The translations under genes were made by a program, and so were the position numbers. The notes under the pieces are model-generated. The model was not told the origin of the DNA, made no database searches, and saw only the letters and a list, made by a program, of their open reading frames with translations. A DNA stretch of 64,000 nucleotides from an uncultured Chitinophagaceae bacterium. Its GTDB lineage: Bacteria; Bacteroidota; Bacteroidia; Chitinophagales; Chitinophagaceae. Positions within the stretch are counted from its first letter, which is position 1. Each line of letters opens with the position of its first letter. The stretch covers positions 62,001 to 126,000 of the forward strand of contig CALCII010000016.1 in NCBI GenBank assembly GCA_937907395.1. The letters run 5' to 3'. Below are positions 8,179 through 18,194 of the stretch, in pieces.

Positions 8179-9903
8179 ATGCGTTACACGCCAAATTTGT
8201 TTACGGTAGTTTTTATCTGTGTTTTCTGTTTTACACTCAGCTCCTGTGATGAGAATGGTTCAGGAAAGAACGAGACTGAACGTGTTGAAAAACCGGAAGC
8301 ACTTGACCAGGTGATTCAACGGAAGTTGGAATCTGTATTGGATGACGCAATAGATAACGAAGGGAGGGTAGAGGATTCAATTGTTTTGATATCTGTAAAA
8401 GAAACAGAAGCATTTTATTCAGATCGTTCTTACCAGCATGCATGGAGCAGTCAGTCGAAATGGACAACTGCTGCTGATTCATTAATGGAATTTATTTCCA
8501 ATTGCCGTTTGTATGGATTGTTTCCTCAGGATTATCACTATCGTGAAATCAATATAATTGCGAATCGGTTTCTGGCCGATACACTTACACAAACAGACCG
8601 GCTTGATGCTCATCTGTGGGTAAAGGCCGATCTGATGCTTACCGATGCATTTTTCACCATTGCCCGCCATTTGCATAAAGGAAGGATGCTGCCGGATAGT
8701 GTTTTAAGAAATGCCGATTCATTACTTCCGGCCGATTTTTATCAACGAGCACTTCAACGTGTAGTGAAAGGAGAAAGTATCACTAGTGTTTTTACTGAAA
8801 TGGAGCCTGAACACCAGGCCTATATCGATTTAAAATCGGGCTTAAAATCTTTTCTTGACAGTGCAGATTTTAAACATCGCTATACATATGTTGGATATCC
8901 ATTTAAAGATTCCCTGAAGTTTGTAAAATCATTAGTGAGGCGTTTGAGAGAAGAGGGGGTTTTGAGCTGGCAACTGCAGGTGGTTGATTCGGCTGCATTA
9001 TCTGCTGCTATTTTGAAAGTGCAGAAGCAGCATAAGCTTACTGCTGATGGGAAAGCCGGCATTCAGCTGGCTACATACCTGAACAATAATGACCCGGAAA
9101 AATTCATCAGGATTGCCATCAACCTGGATCGGTACAAAATGATTCCACATCCTATGCCGGAGCGGTATATATGGGTCAATCTACCCGGCTTTTATCTTAA
9201 AATTATTGATGAAGATACCATAGCTCTCGAATCCAGAGTGGTGGTGGGAAATCCTAAAACAAGAACACCTTTGCTCACCAGCAGAGTCAGCGATATGGTT
9301 ACCTACCCTCAGTGGACGATACCAACCAGTATCATTGTAAAGGAGATATTACCTGCTCTTAAAAGAGATCCCGGTTATCTTGCACGTAAAGGGTATATGT
9401 TGCTGAGTTGGAAGGAGGGAGGCGAGCCTGTGGATCCTTATAGTGTTAACTGGAGTAAATATCAAAAGGGTATCCCATATAAAATTGTGCAGGGTAGTGG
9501 CGATGACAATGCCCTGGGTGTATTCAAGTTCAATTTTCCGAACGCATTTTCGGTATATATGCATGATACCAATCAACGGTATTTGTTTAAAAACGAAAAC
9601 AGGGCTTTGAGCCATGGATGTGTGCGGGTTCAGGATTGGGAGAAAATGACCTGGTATATTTCCAGGCTTGATAGTGTCAGGTATGAAAATGATACCAGTA
9701 TAAACCGACGGATGCCTGTACCGGCCGATTCAATAAAATCATGGTTGGCCCGTAAAGAAAAGCATGTGATTCCGGTAAGATCGAACCTGCCTGTTTATTT
9801 CAGATATATTACTGCAGAGTTAAAAAAAGGAAAATTGGTTTTTTATAGTGATATTTATGGCGAAGACAGGGTAGAACGTGAGGCTTATTTTTCAAATAAA
9901 TAG
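8179..9903 (+). CDS. L,D-transpeptidase (YcbB/LdtD-like lipoprotein)
   Basis: Peptidoglycan cross-linking enzyme of the YkuD class, 574 residues. The leader ends in LSSC (Cys23), a lipobox, so it is probably lipid-anchored in the periplasm. The central region (about 100-330) matches the scaffold/peptidoglycan-binding part of YcbB-type enzymes (KVQKQHKLTADGKAG). The catalytic YkuD domain lies at about 340-510 and ends in SHGCVRVQDWEKM with catalytic His, Cys and Arg present. It is probably expressed with the RlpA-like gene 5 bases downstream and may share a promoter region with the divergent VanX-like gene. Confidence 0.93.
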   Translation: MRYTPNLFTVVFICVFCFTLSSCDENGSGKNETERVEKPEALDQVIQRKLESVLDDAIDNEGRVEDSIVLISVKETEAFYSDRSYQHAWSSQSKWTTAADSLMEFISNCRLYGLFPQDYHYREINIIANRFLADTLTQTDRLDAHLWVKADLMLTDAFFTIARHLHKGRMLPDSVLRNADSLLPADFYQRALQRVVKGESITSVFTEMEPEHQAYIDLKSGLKSFLDSADFKHRYTYVGYPFKDSLKFVKSLVRRLREEGVLSWQLQVVDSAALSAAILKVQKQHKLTADGKAGIQLATYLNNNDPEKFIRIAINLDRYKMIPHPMPERYIWVNLPGFYLKIIDEDTIALESRVVVGNPKTRTPLLTSRVSDMVTYPQWTIPTSIIVKEILPALKRDPGYLARKGYMLLSWKEGGEPVDPYSVNWSKYQKGIPYKIVQGSGDDNALGVFKFNFPNAFSVYMHDTNQRYLFKNENRALSHGCVRVQDWEKMTWYISRLDSVRYENDTSINRRMPVPADSIKSWLARKEKHVIPVRSNLPVYFRYITAELKKGKLVFYSDIYGEDRVEREAYFSNK

Positions 9904-9908
9904 ATCGT

Positions 9909-10334
9909 ATGCTGCCAAAATTGAGGTTTGTTTACCGAAGCCTTTTGATCCTTGTATCATTCTTTTTCCTGATTCAATCTATTGAGGCTCAGGATAGTAC
10001 GGCAAAAAAGCCCAGTTCCAAGTCCAAAATCCAATATGGAATAGCCAGTTTTTATTCCAATAAATTTAATGGAAGGAAAACGGCGAATGGTGAAATTTTC
10101 AGCCAAAAGAAATTGACAGCAGCACACAATTCCCTCCCCTTAGGAACCTATGTTCGGGTAACGAACTTGAGGAACAAGAAAAAGGTAATTGTGAAAGTAA
10201 ACGACCGTCTGCATCACAGGAATAAACGGGTCATTGATCTAACAAGAGCAGCGGCACAGAGCTTAGGCTTTATTAAAGCCGGAACTACCCGGGTTAAGAT
10301 TGAAGTGCTTGGTAAAAAACCGCCATTGAACTAA
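9909..10334 (+). CDS. RlpA-like septal/DPBB lipid-free protein
   Basis: 141 residues: a signal peptide ending in IEAQ, a short linker, then a double-psi beta-barrel of the RlpA type (YGIASFYSNKFNGRKTANGE, AAHNSLPLGTYVRVTN, VKVNDRLHHRNKRVIDLT). RlpA proteins bind or cleave peptidoglycan stripped of peptides at division sites. There is no SPOR domain, so septal targeting by denuded glycan is not supported by this copy. It follows the L,D-transpeptidase by 5 bases, which places it in a peptidoglycan-remodelling pair. Confidence 0.88.
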   Translation: MLPKLRFVYRSLLILVSFFFLIQSIEAQDSTAKKPSSKSKIQYGIASFYSNKFNGRKTANGEIFSQKKLTAAHNSLPLGTYVRVTNLRNKKKVIVKVNDRLHHRNKRVIDLTRAAAQSLGFIKAGTTRVKIEVLGKKPPLN

Positions 10335-10392
10335 ATAACGAACATCTGTAAAGATTGTGGTTAAATAATTTTCTCGTTCCGCCCCCTAACTT

Positions 10393-10400
10393 TATTTTTG
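10393..10400 (+). promoter_or_regulatory. -7 element (TATTTTTG) of the OmpA-family gene
   Basis: TATTTTTG matches the Bacteroidota TAnnTTTG consensus and lies 22 bases before the ATG. I see no convincing TTTG at the -33 spacing, so the call rests on the -7 element alone. Confidence 0.45.
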
Positions 10401-10422
10401 TCTGATCCAAAACAATTCATTT

Positions 10423-11733
10423 ATGAAAAAATGGTTACTCATTCTGCTTGTGGTGTCTGCCTTTTCAACGGTATCTGCCCAGGATAAAAACTTAAAAAAA
10501 CGTCCTTCTTTCGGTTTTCAATTTTCCTTAATTGATTTTCAGACAGCTAAAGAAATCAGAGCAACTTCTTTGGGATCTGTTTTGTCTGCCAAACAATGGT
10601 ATAAAATGAATCGTTATAGCCCTGCTATTACGGTTAATTACATGCAAGGTCTTACTGATAACATTGATTTTATGGGGAGATTAACTTCTTCCTTCCTGAG
10701 TTATCCGTTAAGAAATCCAAATGTTGTGAATCCGTTAGTGAAATTTCATCTTGAAACAGATGCTAATGCAAACATAAAATTATTGCCTGATAACTTCACA
10801 GTAGTACCTTATGTACAAGTGGGTGTAGGAGCCGGGTTAACAAATTCTTCTTTCCTTGCCTATATTCCTTTAGGTGTAGGATTACAGGTAAATATCTGGG
10901 ATGCAGCATTCTTGCAATTAAATTCAAATTATCGGGTGCCTGTTACTTCTAGGGCAAATTATAATTTTATGCACTCAATTGGATTTGTTTCTCCTTTGTT
11001 TGAGCCAAAAAAAGTTGAGAAAAAGGTTACAGTACCTGTGCCGGAACCCCCGAAAGATCGTGATGGGGATGGCATTCTTGATGACAAAGATGCTTGTCCT
11101 GACGTTGCGGGTGCGTCTGCCTTTAATGGTTGTCCTGATACTGATAAAGATGGCATTGCTGATAAGGATGACAAATGCCCAGATGTGGCAGGTTTAGCTA
11201 AATATAATGGTTGCCCGGTTCCTGATACAGACAAAGATGGTATCAACGACGAAAATGATAAATGTCCTACAGTTGCTGGTGTTGCTCGTTATGAAGGTTG
11301 TCCTGTTCCTGATGGTGATGGTGATGGCGTTAATGACGAAGAAGACAAATGTCCTACCGTTGCAGGTGATGCAAAGAATGCAGGTTGTCCCCTCATTACT
11401 TATACAGCCGGTCCCATCCTGTTTAATTCTTCCAGTGCAACTCTTTTACCTGCTGGTAAAAAAGAACTGGATAAACTGGTTGAGTTCCTGAATACAAACA
11501 AAGATGTAAACGTGGCACTCGAAGCACATACAGATAATTCTGGTGATGCAGCTAAAAACCAGGCTTTATCTGAAAAGCGTGCAGAGTCTGCTAAAGCATA
11601 TCTGGTTAAGAAAGGAATTGATGGTGCCCGCATCAGTACTGCAGGATTTGGTGCAACGCAGCCAATTGCTACGAATGATACCAAAGAAGGCAGAGCTGAA
11701 AACCGCCGTGTGGAAGTGAAAGTGAAGAACTAA
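10423..11733 (+). CDS. OmpA-family outer membrane protein with TSP type-3 repeats
   Basis: 436 residues. A signal peptide ending in VSAQ is followed by an N-terminal beta-barrel (about 25-200), then four acidic Asp-rich repeats of the thrombospondin type-3 kind (DRDGDGILDDKDACPD and relatives, each with two Cys) that probably bind calcium, and a C-terminal OmpA peptidoglycan-binding domain (about 330-436; ILFNSSSATLLPAGKKELD, LEAHTDNSGDA, EGRAENRRVEVKVK). It links outer membrane and cell wall and is typical of abundant Bacteroidota proteins. A strong bidirectional hairpin follows the stop. Confidence 0.93.
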   Translation: MKKWLLILLVVSAFSTVSAQDKNLKKRPSFGFQFSLIDFQTAKEIRATSLGSVLSAKQWYKMNRYSPAITVNYMQGLTDNIDFMGRLTSSFLSYPLRNPNVVNPLVKFHLETDANANIKLLPDNFTVVPYVQVGVGAGLTNSSFLAYIPLGVGLQVNIWDAAFLQLNSNYRVPVTSRANYNFMHSIGFVSPLFEPKKVEKKVTVPVPEPPKDRDGDGILDDKDACPDVAGASAFNGCPDTDKDGIADKDDKCPDVAGLAKYNGCPVPDTDKDGINDENDKCPTVAGVARYEGCPVPDGDGDGVNDEEDKCPTVAGDAKNAGCPLITYTAGPILFNSSSATLLPAGKKELDKLVEFLNTNKDVNVALEAHTDNSGDAAKNQALSEKRAESAKAYLVKKGIDGARISTAGFGATQPIATNDTKEGRAENRRVEVKVKN

Positions 11734-11756
11734 TACTTAAAAACAATGCTGTAAAT

Positions 11757-11795
11757 AAAACAATAAGGGTCGCCAATGGCGACCCTTATTGTTTT
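11757..11795. terminator. Bidirectional intrinsic terminator
   Basis: Perfect 18-bp inverted repeat (arms 11757-11774 and 11778-11795, loop AAT) with A/T runs on both sides, between two convergent genes. Confidence 0.92.
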
Positions 11796-11821
11796 ATGAT
11801 CTTTTTCTGAAGTATCCTCTT

Positions 11822-12478
11822 TCAGCCGGTTAATATTTTTGTTAATATTTGATTGATCTCTTCATACTTATTCATAGTCATAAAGTGTCCGCCATTTTTA
11901 ATTATATAGTTACAATTTATAAACCTAAGTGGCAATATTCTATCAGTATCACCATGAATGTGATAATAATTAAATGGAACAAACGTATTTTCCCAAGTAA
12001 GAATCTGATCAATAGCCCATGCCATAAAATCAATATCTGTTTCTTCAAGAATATTTTTCAATAACTTTTTTTCTTCTTGTTGTTTAATACCAAAGAACCA
12101 TTCTGTAATCTTATTGCTGTTCGAAAATATTTTTGATGGCAGAAGTCTATGTAGTTTTAATACGCCTGCAATACGCAGATAATAAGGGATCTCATATTTT
12201 GTTTTTGCCGAAGCCAGTAAAATGAGTTTGGATGAAGGATATAATTTAGACAATTCAATCGCAACAATTCCACCGAAAGATAGCCCTACTATAACAGGAT
12301 TTGATGAAGGAATCTGTGAGCTTAATCGTTTTATATATCCGTCCAATTTTTCTCCCACAAGTGGTTTTATCCATTGAATATATGTAGGAATATATTCTCC
12401 ATAGCTGATCTTTTCCAACACCCGCTCATCCGCTCCTAATCCGCTGATTATATAAATTTTTTTTTGCAAATCATTCAT
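11822..12478 (-). CDS. Alpha/beta hydrolase
   Basis: 218-residue cytoplasmic alpha/beta hydrolase. The nucleophile elbow is GLSFGG; the acid is likely the Asp in HGDTDRILP and the base the His in NGGHFMT. Substrate unknown. Codon use is visibly more A/T-rich than in the flanking envelope genes, which hints at a different origin. The start sits in four tandem ATGA units (12471-12486 on the plus strand as TCAT) followed at once by a run of nine A in the coding strand (12457-12465). It lies 16 bases after the PBP1A stop on the same strand. Confidence 0.8.
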   Translation of the reverse strand: MNDLQKKIYIISGLGADERVLEKISYGEYIPTYIQWIKPLVGEKLDGYIKRLSSQIPSSNPVIVGLSFGGIVAIELSKLYPSSKLILLASAKTKYEIPYYLRIAGVLKLHRLLPSKIFSNSNKITEWFFGIKQQEEKKLLKNILEETDIDFMAWAIDQILTWENTFVPFNYYHIHGDTDRILPLRFINCNYIIKNGGHFMTMNKYEEINQILTKILTG

Positions 12479-12486
12479 TCATTCAT
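12471..12486. repeat. Tetranucleotide tandem repeat (TCAT x4) at a start codon
   Basis: Four exact copies of TCAT (ATGA on the coding strand). The start codon of the hydrolase is the third ATG of the tract. Confidence 0.9.
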
Positions 12487-12494
12487 TGTTTACA

Positions 12495-14894
12495 TTACTT
12501 CCCTCCGGCTTTCGGCTTTGTATCGGCTTTCTTTTTGTCATCCGTTTTGTTGGCAGGTGATGGTTTCTTGTCTTTATCTGCCAATGGTTTTTTATCATCT
12601 GCCGGTTTCTTGGTGTCTGGTTTGGTTTCTGTTTTTGCTTCCTGTATTACTTTCTGTTCCAGATCGCTTAGCTGTGATTCCGGACCTACATTTGTTTCGG
12701 GTACCAGCACAGGATCGTCATAATCCGCCGATGTGCCATTGCCAGCATCTGTATTTTCTGCATCTGGCTCGTTGCGGTATTTATTGGCAAAGTCTTCGTA
12801 GTCGAGGAAGGTTTCTACTTTCATACTTTCAGGCTGAACAAATTTCGCTTCTTTGCTGATGCCAAGTGCTTTATCATTCAACACACGGTCAAAAAAGTAG
12901 CCCCAGATAGGAAGGGCAGTGCGGTTACCTTCGCCCACCATTTTCAGGAAGGGGTCATCGCAACCAACCCAGCCACCGGCTAATAACTGTGGCGAATAAC
13001 CGATAAACCATGTATCGGTATTATTATTCGTAGTACCTGTTTTACCAGCAATTTCAGAAGTGATACCCATACCACGCAAACGCTTACCCGTACCAAAATC
13101 CACCACGCCCTGCATCATTTTAACCATCGTATAAGCACCCGCTTCGCTCATCACCATTTTCTGTTGTGGTGCAAATGACTGGAGCAGGTTGCCATTACGG
13201 TCTTCAATGCGTGCGATAAAAATAGGTTCGGTACTCATCCCATTTGTAGGGAACATGGTATAACTCTGAATCATTTCAATCACACTGATATCAGCAGATC
13301 CTAAAGCAATGGAGGGGAAAGGAGGAATCTCGCTGCGTATTCCTGCGTTCTGTGCAAAATTGATCACACTCTTTACGCCAAACTGATTCATTAAATAAGC
13401 AGCCCCGGGGTTTTTGGAGTAGGCAAGGCAATATGCCATTGGCCCCCCGCTTCCTGTAATGATCTTACCGCCAAGGTTAATAGGTCCGCTTGGCAAAGGA
13501 GTTTCCGGAGTGAAGCCATTTTCAACAGCATAGGCATAAAGAATGGGTTTAAATGTAGAACCCACCTGCCGTTTGGTATTAAAGTTTACGTGATCGTATT
13601 TGAATGTTTTAAAGTTGACACCACCTACCCAGGCTTTTACTTCTCCCGTAAAGGGATCCATGACCATGAAACCGGTTTGAATAATCATCTTGTGATAACG
13701 AATGGAATCCCAGGGACTCATGATTGTATCTGTTTCTCGCTTGGCATTCCATGCAAACACTTTCATTTTCGTTTTTGTATGGAATATTTTAATCATTTCT
13801 TCTTCGTCCATTCCGGCTGCTTCCATGCTTTTCCAGCGGTCACTTTCACGCATAGCTTTTTCAAGAATTTTTTCATGGCCTTTCCAGATGCTGTTGTCTT
13901 TAATCCAGGGCAGTGTCCAGTAATTCTTCTGCAACGAACTCATATGTTTAGCCACGGCTTCTTCTGCATAGAGTTGCATGCGTGGATTCACAGTTGTATA
14001 AATCTTTAATCCATCTAGGTAAAGATTATAAGGATCACCGTTTGCTTTCTTGTGTTCCTTGCACCATCTTTTCATATAATCACGCAACACATCACGGAAA
14101 TAAGGAGCGAGGCCAGAACTTTCGTTCAGCTTTTTATAATTGAGTTGAATTGGGATTGATTTCAACTGCGATGCTTCGTTTTCGTTGATGAAGTTATTCC
14201 GTGTCAGGTCATTCAGTACTGCATTTCTTTTCTCCATTGCCCGGCGGGGGAAGAGGCGGGGATTGTAGGCGTAGGGTGCATTTACCATTCCCACCAGCAA
14301 AGCTGCTTCTTCAACAGTTACAAGTGAAGGTTCTTTTTGAAAGAATGTTTTCGATGCATTGCGTATGCCAAATACATTATCACTGTATTCAGCTGTATTG
14401 AGATAAAGGGCAATGATTTCGTCTTTGGTGAAATTGCGTTCCAGCTTTATAGCAATGATCCATTCTTTCAGTTTCTGCAAAACACGGATGGGGGCAAAGC
14501 TGGACGACTTTGTAAACAACATTTTTGCCAGCTGTTGGGTTATGGTACTACCGCCTCCCTGGCTTCCCAGTTTGATCACCGCCCTTGCCAAACCCCGGCT
14601 ATCAATTCCACTATGCGTATAAAAACGCTCATCTTCTGCCGCAATCAACGCATTCACAACATTTTTGGAAATGTCTTTATACGCAACATTGGTACGGTCT
14701 TCCAGGTAATACTTGCCCATCAAAGTACCGTCTGATGCAATGACTTCGCTGGCCAGTGAGGCAGATGGATTTTCCAGCTCTTCCAGTGAAGGCATTTTAC
14801 CAAATACACCAAAGTTGGCCATCAGTAACAGGAGAATAAAAACACCTGCTCCAATGAAAAAGACACGCCACAAAAGTCTGACTGATTTTTGCAT
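12495..14894 (-). CDS. Penicillin-binding protein 1A, bifunctional transglycosylase/transpeptidase
   Basis: Class A PBP, 799 residues. One N-terminal TM helix (about 10-28), a GT51 glycosyltransferase domain with catalytic Glu in AAEDERFYTHSG and GGSTITQQLAKML, and a transpeptidase domain with GSTFKPILYAYA (SxxK), SKN as the SxN motif, and GKTGTTNNN. The C-terminal about 90 residues are a low-complexity Lys/Asp/Pro/Ala tail. It polymerises and cross-links peptidoglycan at the cytoplasmic membrane. Next to the T9SS gene on the same strand, 88 bases apart. Confidence 0.95.
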   Translation of the reverse strand: MQKSVRLLWRVFFIGAGVFILLLLMANFGVFGKMPSLEELENPSASLASEVIASDGTLMGKYYLEDRTNVAYKDISKNVVNALIAAEDERFYTHSGIDSRGLARAVIKLGSQGGGSTITQQLAKMLFTKSSSFAPIRVLQKLKEWIIAIKLERNFTKDEIIALYLNTAEYSDNVFGIRNASKTFFQKEPSLVTVEEAALLVGMVNAPYAYNPRLFPRRAMEKRNAVLNDLTRNNFINENEASQLKSIPIQLNYKKLNESSGLAPYFRDVLRDYMKRWCKEHKKANGDPYNLYLDGLKIYTTVNPRMQLYAEEAVAKHMSSLQKNYWTLPWIKDNSIWKGHEKILEKAMRESDRWKSMEAAGMDEEEMIKIFHTKTKMKVFAWNAKRETDTIMSPWDSIRYHKMIIQTGFMVMDPFTGEVKAWVGGVNFKTFKYDHVNFNTKRQVGSTFKPILYAYAVENGFTPETPLPSGPINLGGKIITGSGGPMAYCLAYSKNPGAAYLMNQFGVKSVINFAQNAGIRSEIPPFPSIALGSADISVIEMIQSYTMFPTNGMSTEPIFIARIEDRNGNLLQSFAPQQKMVMSEAGAYTMVKMMQGVVDFGTGKRLRGMGITSEIAGKTGTTNNNTDTWFIGYSPQLLAGGWVGCDDPFLKMVGEGNRTALPIWGYFFDRVLNDKALGISKEAKFVQPESMKVETFLDYEDFANKYRNEPDAENTDAGNGTSADYDDPVLVPETNVGPESQLSDLEQKVIQEAKTETKPDTKKPADDKKPLADKDKKPSPANKTDDKKKADTKPKAGGK

Positions 14895-14982
14895 AAATAA
14901 ATGCTGTTTTGCAACCGGAAATCACCGGCATCTTAGCCAACAAATCTAAAACAATTCGGGCAGCACAAAAGGTGAAGAATTC

Positions 14983-17900
14983 TTAAAATTTATCTTTTAT
15001 ATACTGTCGTATGAACAGCTTGTATTCCTCAATATTTTTTCGTTGTTTGAGTATCTCCAGGTTGGTTTGAGAAATGAGGAGAAAACTGTATTTATCGGCA
15101 GCTAACCAGGGAATAATCTGGCGGGAATTCTGCTTCAGTTCATCAAAATAGCTCAGTACAGAAGCTACATCCGGATAGGGGCCCAGATCCATCCAGCCAA
15201 CAATGCCATCGCCTTCAAAAATATTCACTTTGATTGTTTCGCTTGAATGGGACGATGCATTATACCGGTCGAAGGCAATTTTTGCTTCGCTGATATAAAT
15301 AGGATCCACTTTGTCGAAATAGATCATCACCACGTATGGCTCTGATGCGTTATAGATATAGGCGGTTTCAAATTTTACATCTTTCACTGGTTTGATCCTT
15401 GAGGTATCTATAGCCGGTTTATTGCCAACAGTGATTTTACCGCTGCTTTCTTTATTCGGCTTTTCCTGTCCGGCTTTCTCTACCGTTGGCCTTGGTTTTT
15501 CTACAGTGGTCACCTGTGCCGGTTTGTTCACAATAGAGATTTTAGTGGTGGTGTCTTTTACCTGCTGATGAATCTTATTCACCTTCGGACCTTCATCGAT
15601 GGGAATGATTACGGCATCTTCTGTTTGCCGTACAATATTGGTGTTCTTCAGGTAATCTTCTATTTCTGTTCTGCGGCTCAATACATCTTTTATAACACCT
15701 GCTTTTTCTGCCATCGGTGTATTGGGGAAAGTAGTTTGTATATCGGTCAGCGTTACAGTTGCCAGGCTATCCTGGTGCTGACGAATATGGTAAATCGACT
15801 GTATATACAACAACTGGGGCGTCCAGTAAGATTTACCCAGCGCAGAATCTGCGATCTTCTTTTGTTCCAGGGCTTCTTCAAACTTTCCTTCAATAAACAG
15901 GTTGTAAATGCGTTCATACGTGACTGTTAGTTCGTCTTTCTTTTCTTTTTTGGGCTCGTTCGACTCGGTCACTTTTTCATTGTATTCACCTTTTGGATAC
16001 TTCTGGTTCAGCAGCGACTGAAAGTAAGCTGCTTTTTGTGTATTGCCCGCTTTGTGAAAACAGAAGTATAATTCAAATAGCACTTCTTCTTCCTGTTCGT
16101 AATTGCTGAAACGTTTAAAAATTTCTTCGTAAGTGAGTGCTGCCTGCAGGTAATCTTCGAGCTGGTTTTTATAAATCTGCCCCTGGCGAATCAATGCTTC
16201 CAGTATTTTCTGGTTGGATTGTTTCAGTTGTTCTTCTGTTAATGGAAGTTTCTGTTTCAATCCTTCAACTGATAAATCAGCATCATCATCTTCTTCCTCT
16301 GTCTTGGTAACTGTATTTGTATTTCCTTTTATATCCACATCGCCTTCCATACCACCAGGATTGCCGGGAATGGTGTTCACCTGTTGATTATTCTGTGCAT
16401 CAATAGCCGATTGACGCCTCCAGTTGTCAACATTGGGACGTTTGCCCCACTTACTTTTAAACTCACCGTTTCCTTTTATTTTCTGGCTACCATTATTAAA
16501 ATACCATCCCGATGCGCTACTTGTGTTATTGAACAAAGGTGTTTCCTGTGTGGTGGGGGCAACAGGCGCTACATAATTTGCTTCTTCTTCTTTTAGTCCT
16601 TTTTCTTTCCGGAGCTTTCTTACCAATGCTTTCAGGTAGGCATCCATTTCTTTTTCGGGCATACGTGCCACCTTCTGCAAACTATCCTGCTTTTTTACAA
16701 TGTCTATCTGTTTTACCAATTCTTTCAGCAGGGTTTGCTTTGCTTCCAGTACTTCCCGTTGATCCGCCAGCAATGGATCCTGGTAATTCAGACTATCGTA
16801 ACAGGAAGAAGCCAGCGTATAATCTCTTTGTTTCAGGGCAATACCTGCCAGTTTAAGATAAGATTTGTTGCGGGTGGATGGTGAAGTATTTTCACCATAC
16901 TTCACACTTTGCAGAAACAAGGATTTTGCATAAGCTGTATCCGGTATTTGTAATGCGGTGGTACCAGCTGCATAAAACAATACATCTTCAAACCCGTCAA
17001 AGCGTTCCCGTTTGGAAAGCTTCACCAATTCGCCCAGCGTTTGTTGCAGACCGTTACCATTTGTATTCATTACCAGTTGTGCATCATAAATTCGAGCATG
17101 GATGTACAGTACCGGGTCGGTAGTATGTGTCTGTGCTTTGTTGAAGTAAACTGATGCTTCTTTGGGTTGTTTGAGCAGGGTATAGAGCTGACCTAACAGG
17201 TATTCCCATCTGGCCAGTTCTGTTTTATTAGCTGCTGCTGGTAAGGCACGCTGCAGGTAATAGGCTGTACTGTCCCATATCTGTTGCTTGTAATACACAA
17301 AAGCCTGCACTTCGTTTAACTGATCATGCAACCGCTTTGGAAACAGTGGGTCTTTTCTCAACAAGCGTACTAAGGAAGAAGCTTCTGCAAACAAGCTATC
17401 TTCTGCATAAGTACGTGCCAGCCACAGCAATGCTTCATTTCGGCTGGGTGGCTGGGAGAATGCTTTCTGTACGATACCTTTTTTCTCTTTGGTAGCAAGA
17501 TTAAGGTCACCGTTTGTTGCCCGGTCATTCGATCCCACCACAATGAAATATTCATCTTTCCCTTTTGGATAGAAGTTGTAGTTGATGAACTGGAATATGC
17601 GGTAAGCCGAATCAAATTTTCTCCAATAGAAGTAGGATTTACCAATCAGTAAATACAGGTTGTCAACATAACTGTTCCGCAGATCATGCAGTACAATACC
17701 AGCTGTTGCCTTGTAGAGGACAGAGTCCAGTTCGGAAGAATCGGCTGCAGTATGAAGCGTGGAATAATTGTAAAAGGGAAGGATCTCTGTATAATCATCC
17801 TGGTGCGCCATTTTCGCTTTTTGTACTATGGCCTCAATTTTATTGGTAGCGTTGTAATAGTAATTGTAATGGGTAATCATTCCCTGGAACAAACGGCGGG

Positions 17901-18069
17901 GAAGGGTAAACTTCTTATCCTCTGTTTTTTCGGCACCCAGCACCTTATCCTTGTATTTGTCGGGCTTGGCAAGGGGAAGGGTATAGTCTGGCTGAGCCAT
18001 AGCCGTTAAGCAGCTCATCAGCAGTAAAATGAGGAAATGGGTCTTTTTTTGCATTAGGCTTGGCTGCAT
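14983..18069 (-). CDS. Type IX secretion system protein PorW/SprE-like (TPR protein)
   Basis: 1028 residues, mostly alpha-helical TPR-like repeats (about 120-470 and 630-830), a Pro/Lys/Thr-rich linker near 860-910, and a compact C-terminal domain. This architecture and length fit SprE of gliding Flavobacterium and PorW of Porphyromonas, a lipoprotein that couples parts of the type IX secretion machine. The leader holds both LMSC (possible lipobox) and AMAQ (possible signal peptidase I site), so anchoring is ambiguous. The divergent neighbours at 18195 onward (M23-like fragment and bactofilin) are also typical of this locus in Bacteroidota. Confidence 0.8.
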   Translation of the reverse strand: MQPSLMQKKTHFLILLLMSCLTAMAQPDYTLPLAKPDKYKDKVLGAEKTEDKKFTLPRRLFQGMITHYNYYYNATNKIEAIVQKAKMAHQDDYTEILPFYNYSTLHTAADSSELDSVLYKATAGIVLHDLRNSYVDNLYLLIGKSYFYWRKFDSAYRIFQFINYNFYPKGKDEYFIVVGSNDRATNGDLNLATKEKKGIVQKAFSQPPSRNEALLWLARTYAEDSLFAEASSLVRLLRKDPLFPKRLHDQLNEVQAFVYYKQQIWDSTAYYLQRALPAAANKTELARWEYLLGQLYTLLKQPKEASVYFNKAQTHTTDPVLYIHARIYDAQLVMNTNGNGLQQTLGELVKLSKRERFDGFEDVLFYAAGTTALQIPDTAYAKSLFLQSVKYGENTSPSTRNKSYLKLAGIALKQRDYTLASSCYDSLNYQDPLLADQREVLEAKQTLLKELVKQIDIVKKQDSLQKVARMPEKEMDAYLKALVRKLRKEKGLKEEEANYVAPVAPTTQETPLFNNTSSASGWYFNNGSQKIKGNGEFKSKWGKRPNVDNWRRQSAIDAQNNQQVNTIPGNPGGMEGDVDIKGNTNTVTKTEEEDDDADLSVEGLKQKLPLTEEQLKQSNQKILEALIRQGQIYKNQLEDYLQAALTYEEIFKRFSNYEQEEEVLFELYFCFHKAGNTQKAAYFQSLLNQKYPKGEYNEKVTESNEPKKEKKDELTVTYERIYNLFIEGKFEEALEQKKIADSALGKSYWTPQLLYIQSIYHIRQHQDSLATVTLTDIQTTFPNTPMAEKAGVIKDVLSRRTEIEDYLKNTNIVRQTEDAVIIPIDEGPKVNKIHQQVKDTTTKISIVNKPAQVTTVEKPRPTVEKAGQEKPNKESSGKITVGNKPAIDTSRIKPVKDVKFETAYIYNASEPYVVMIYFDKVDPIYISEAKIAFDRYNASSHSSETIKVNIFEGDGIVGWMDLGPYPDVASVLSYFDELKQNSRQIIPWLAADKYSFLLISQTNLEILKQRKNIEEYKLFIRQYIKDKF

Positions 18070-18194
18070 GCCACAAAGGGTGATTTTTCTTTATAACTCA
18101 ATTGGCTCAAAAATATTTTAATTCGGCTGAAATTGCGGTAAAGTTTTTCAATTTGCGGCCGATTAAGCAGTAAATTTAGACCTTCGCACCCAAT

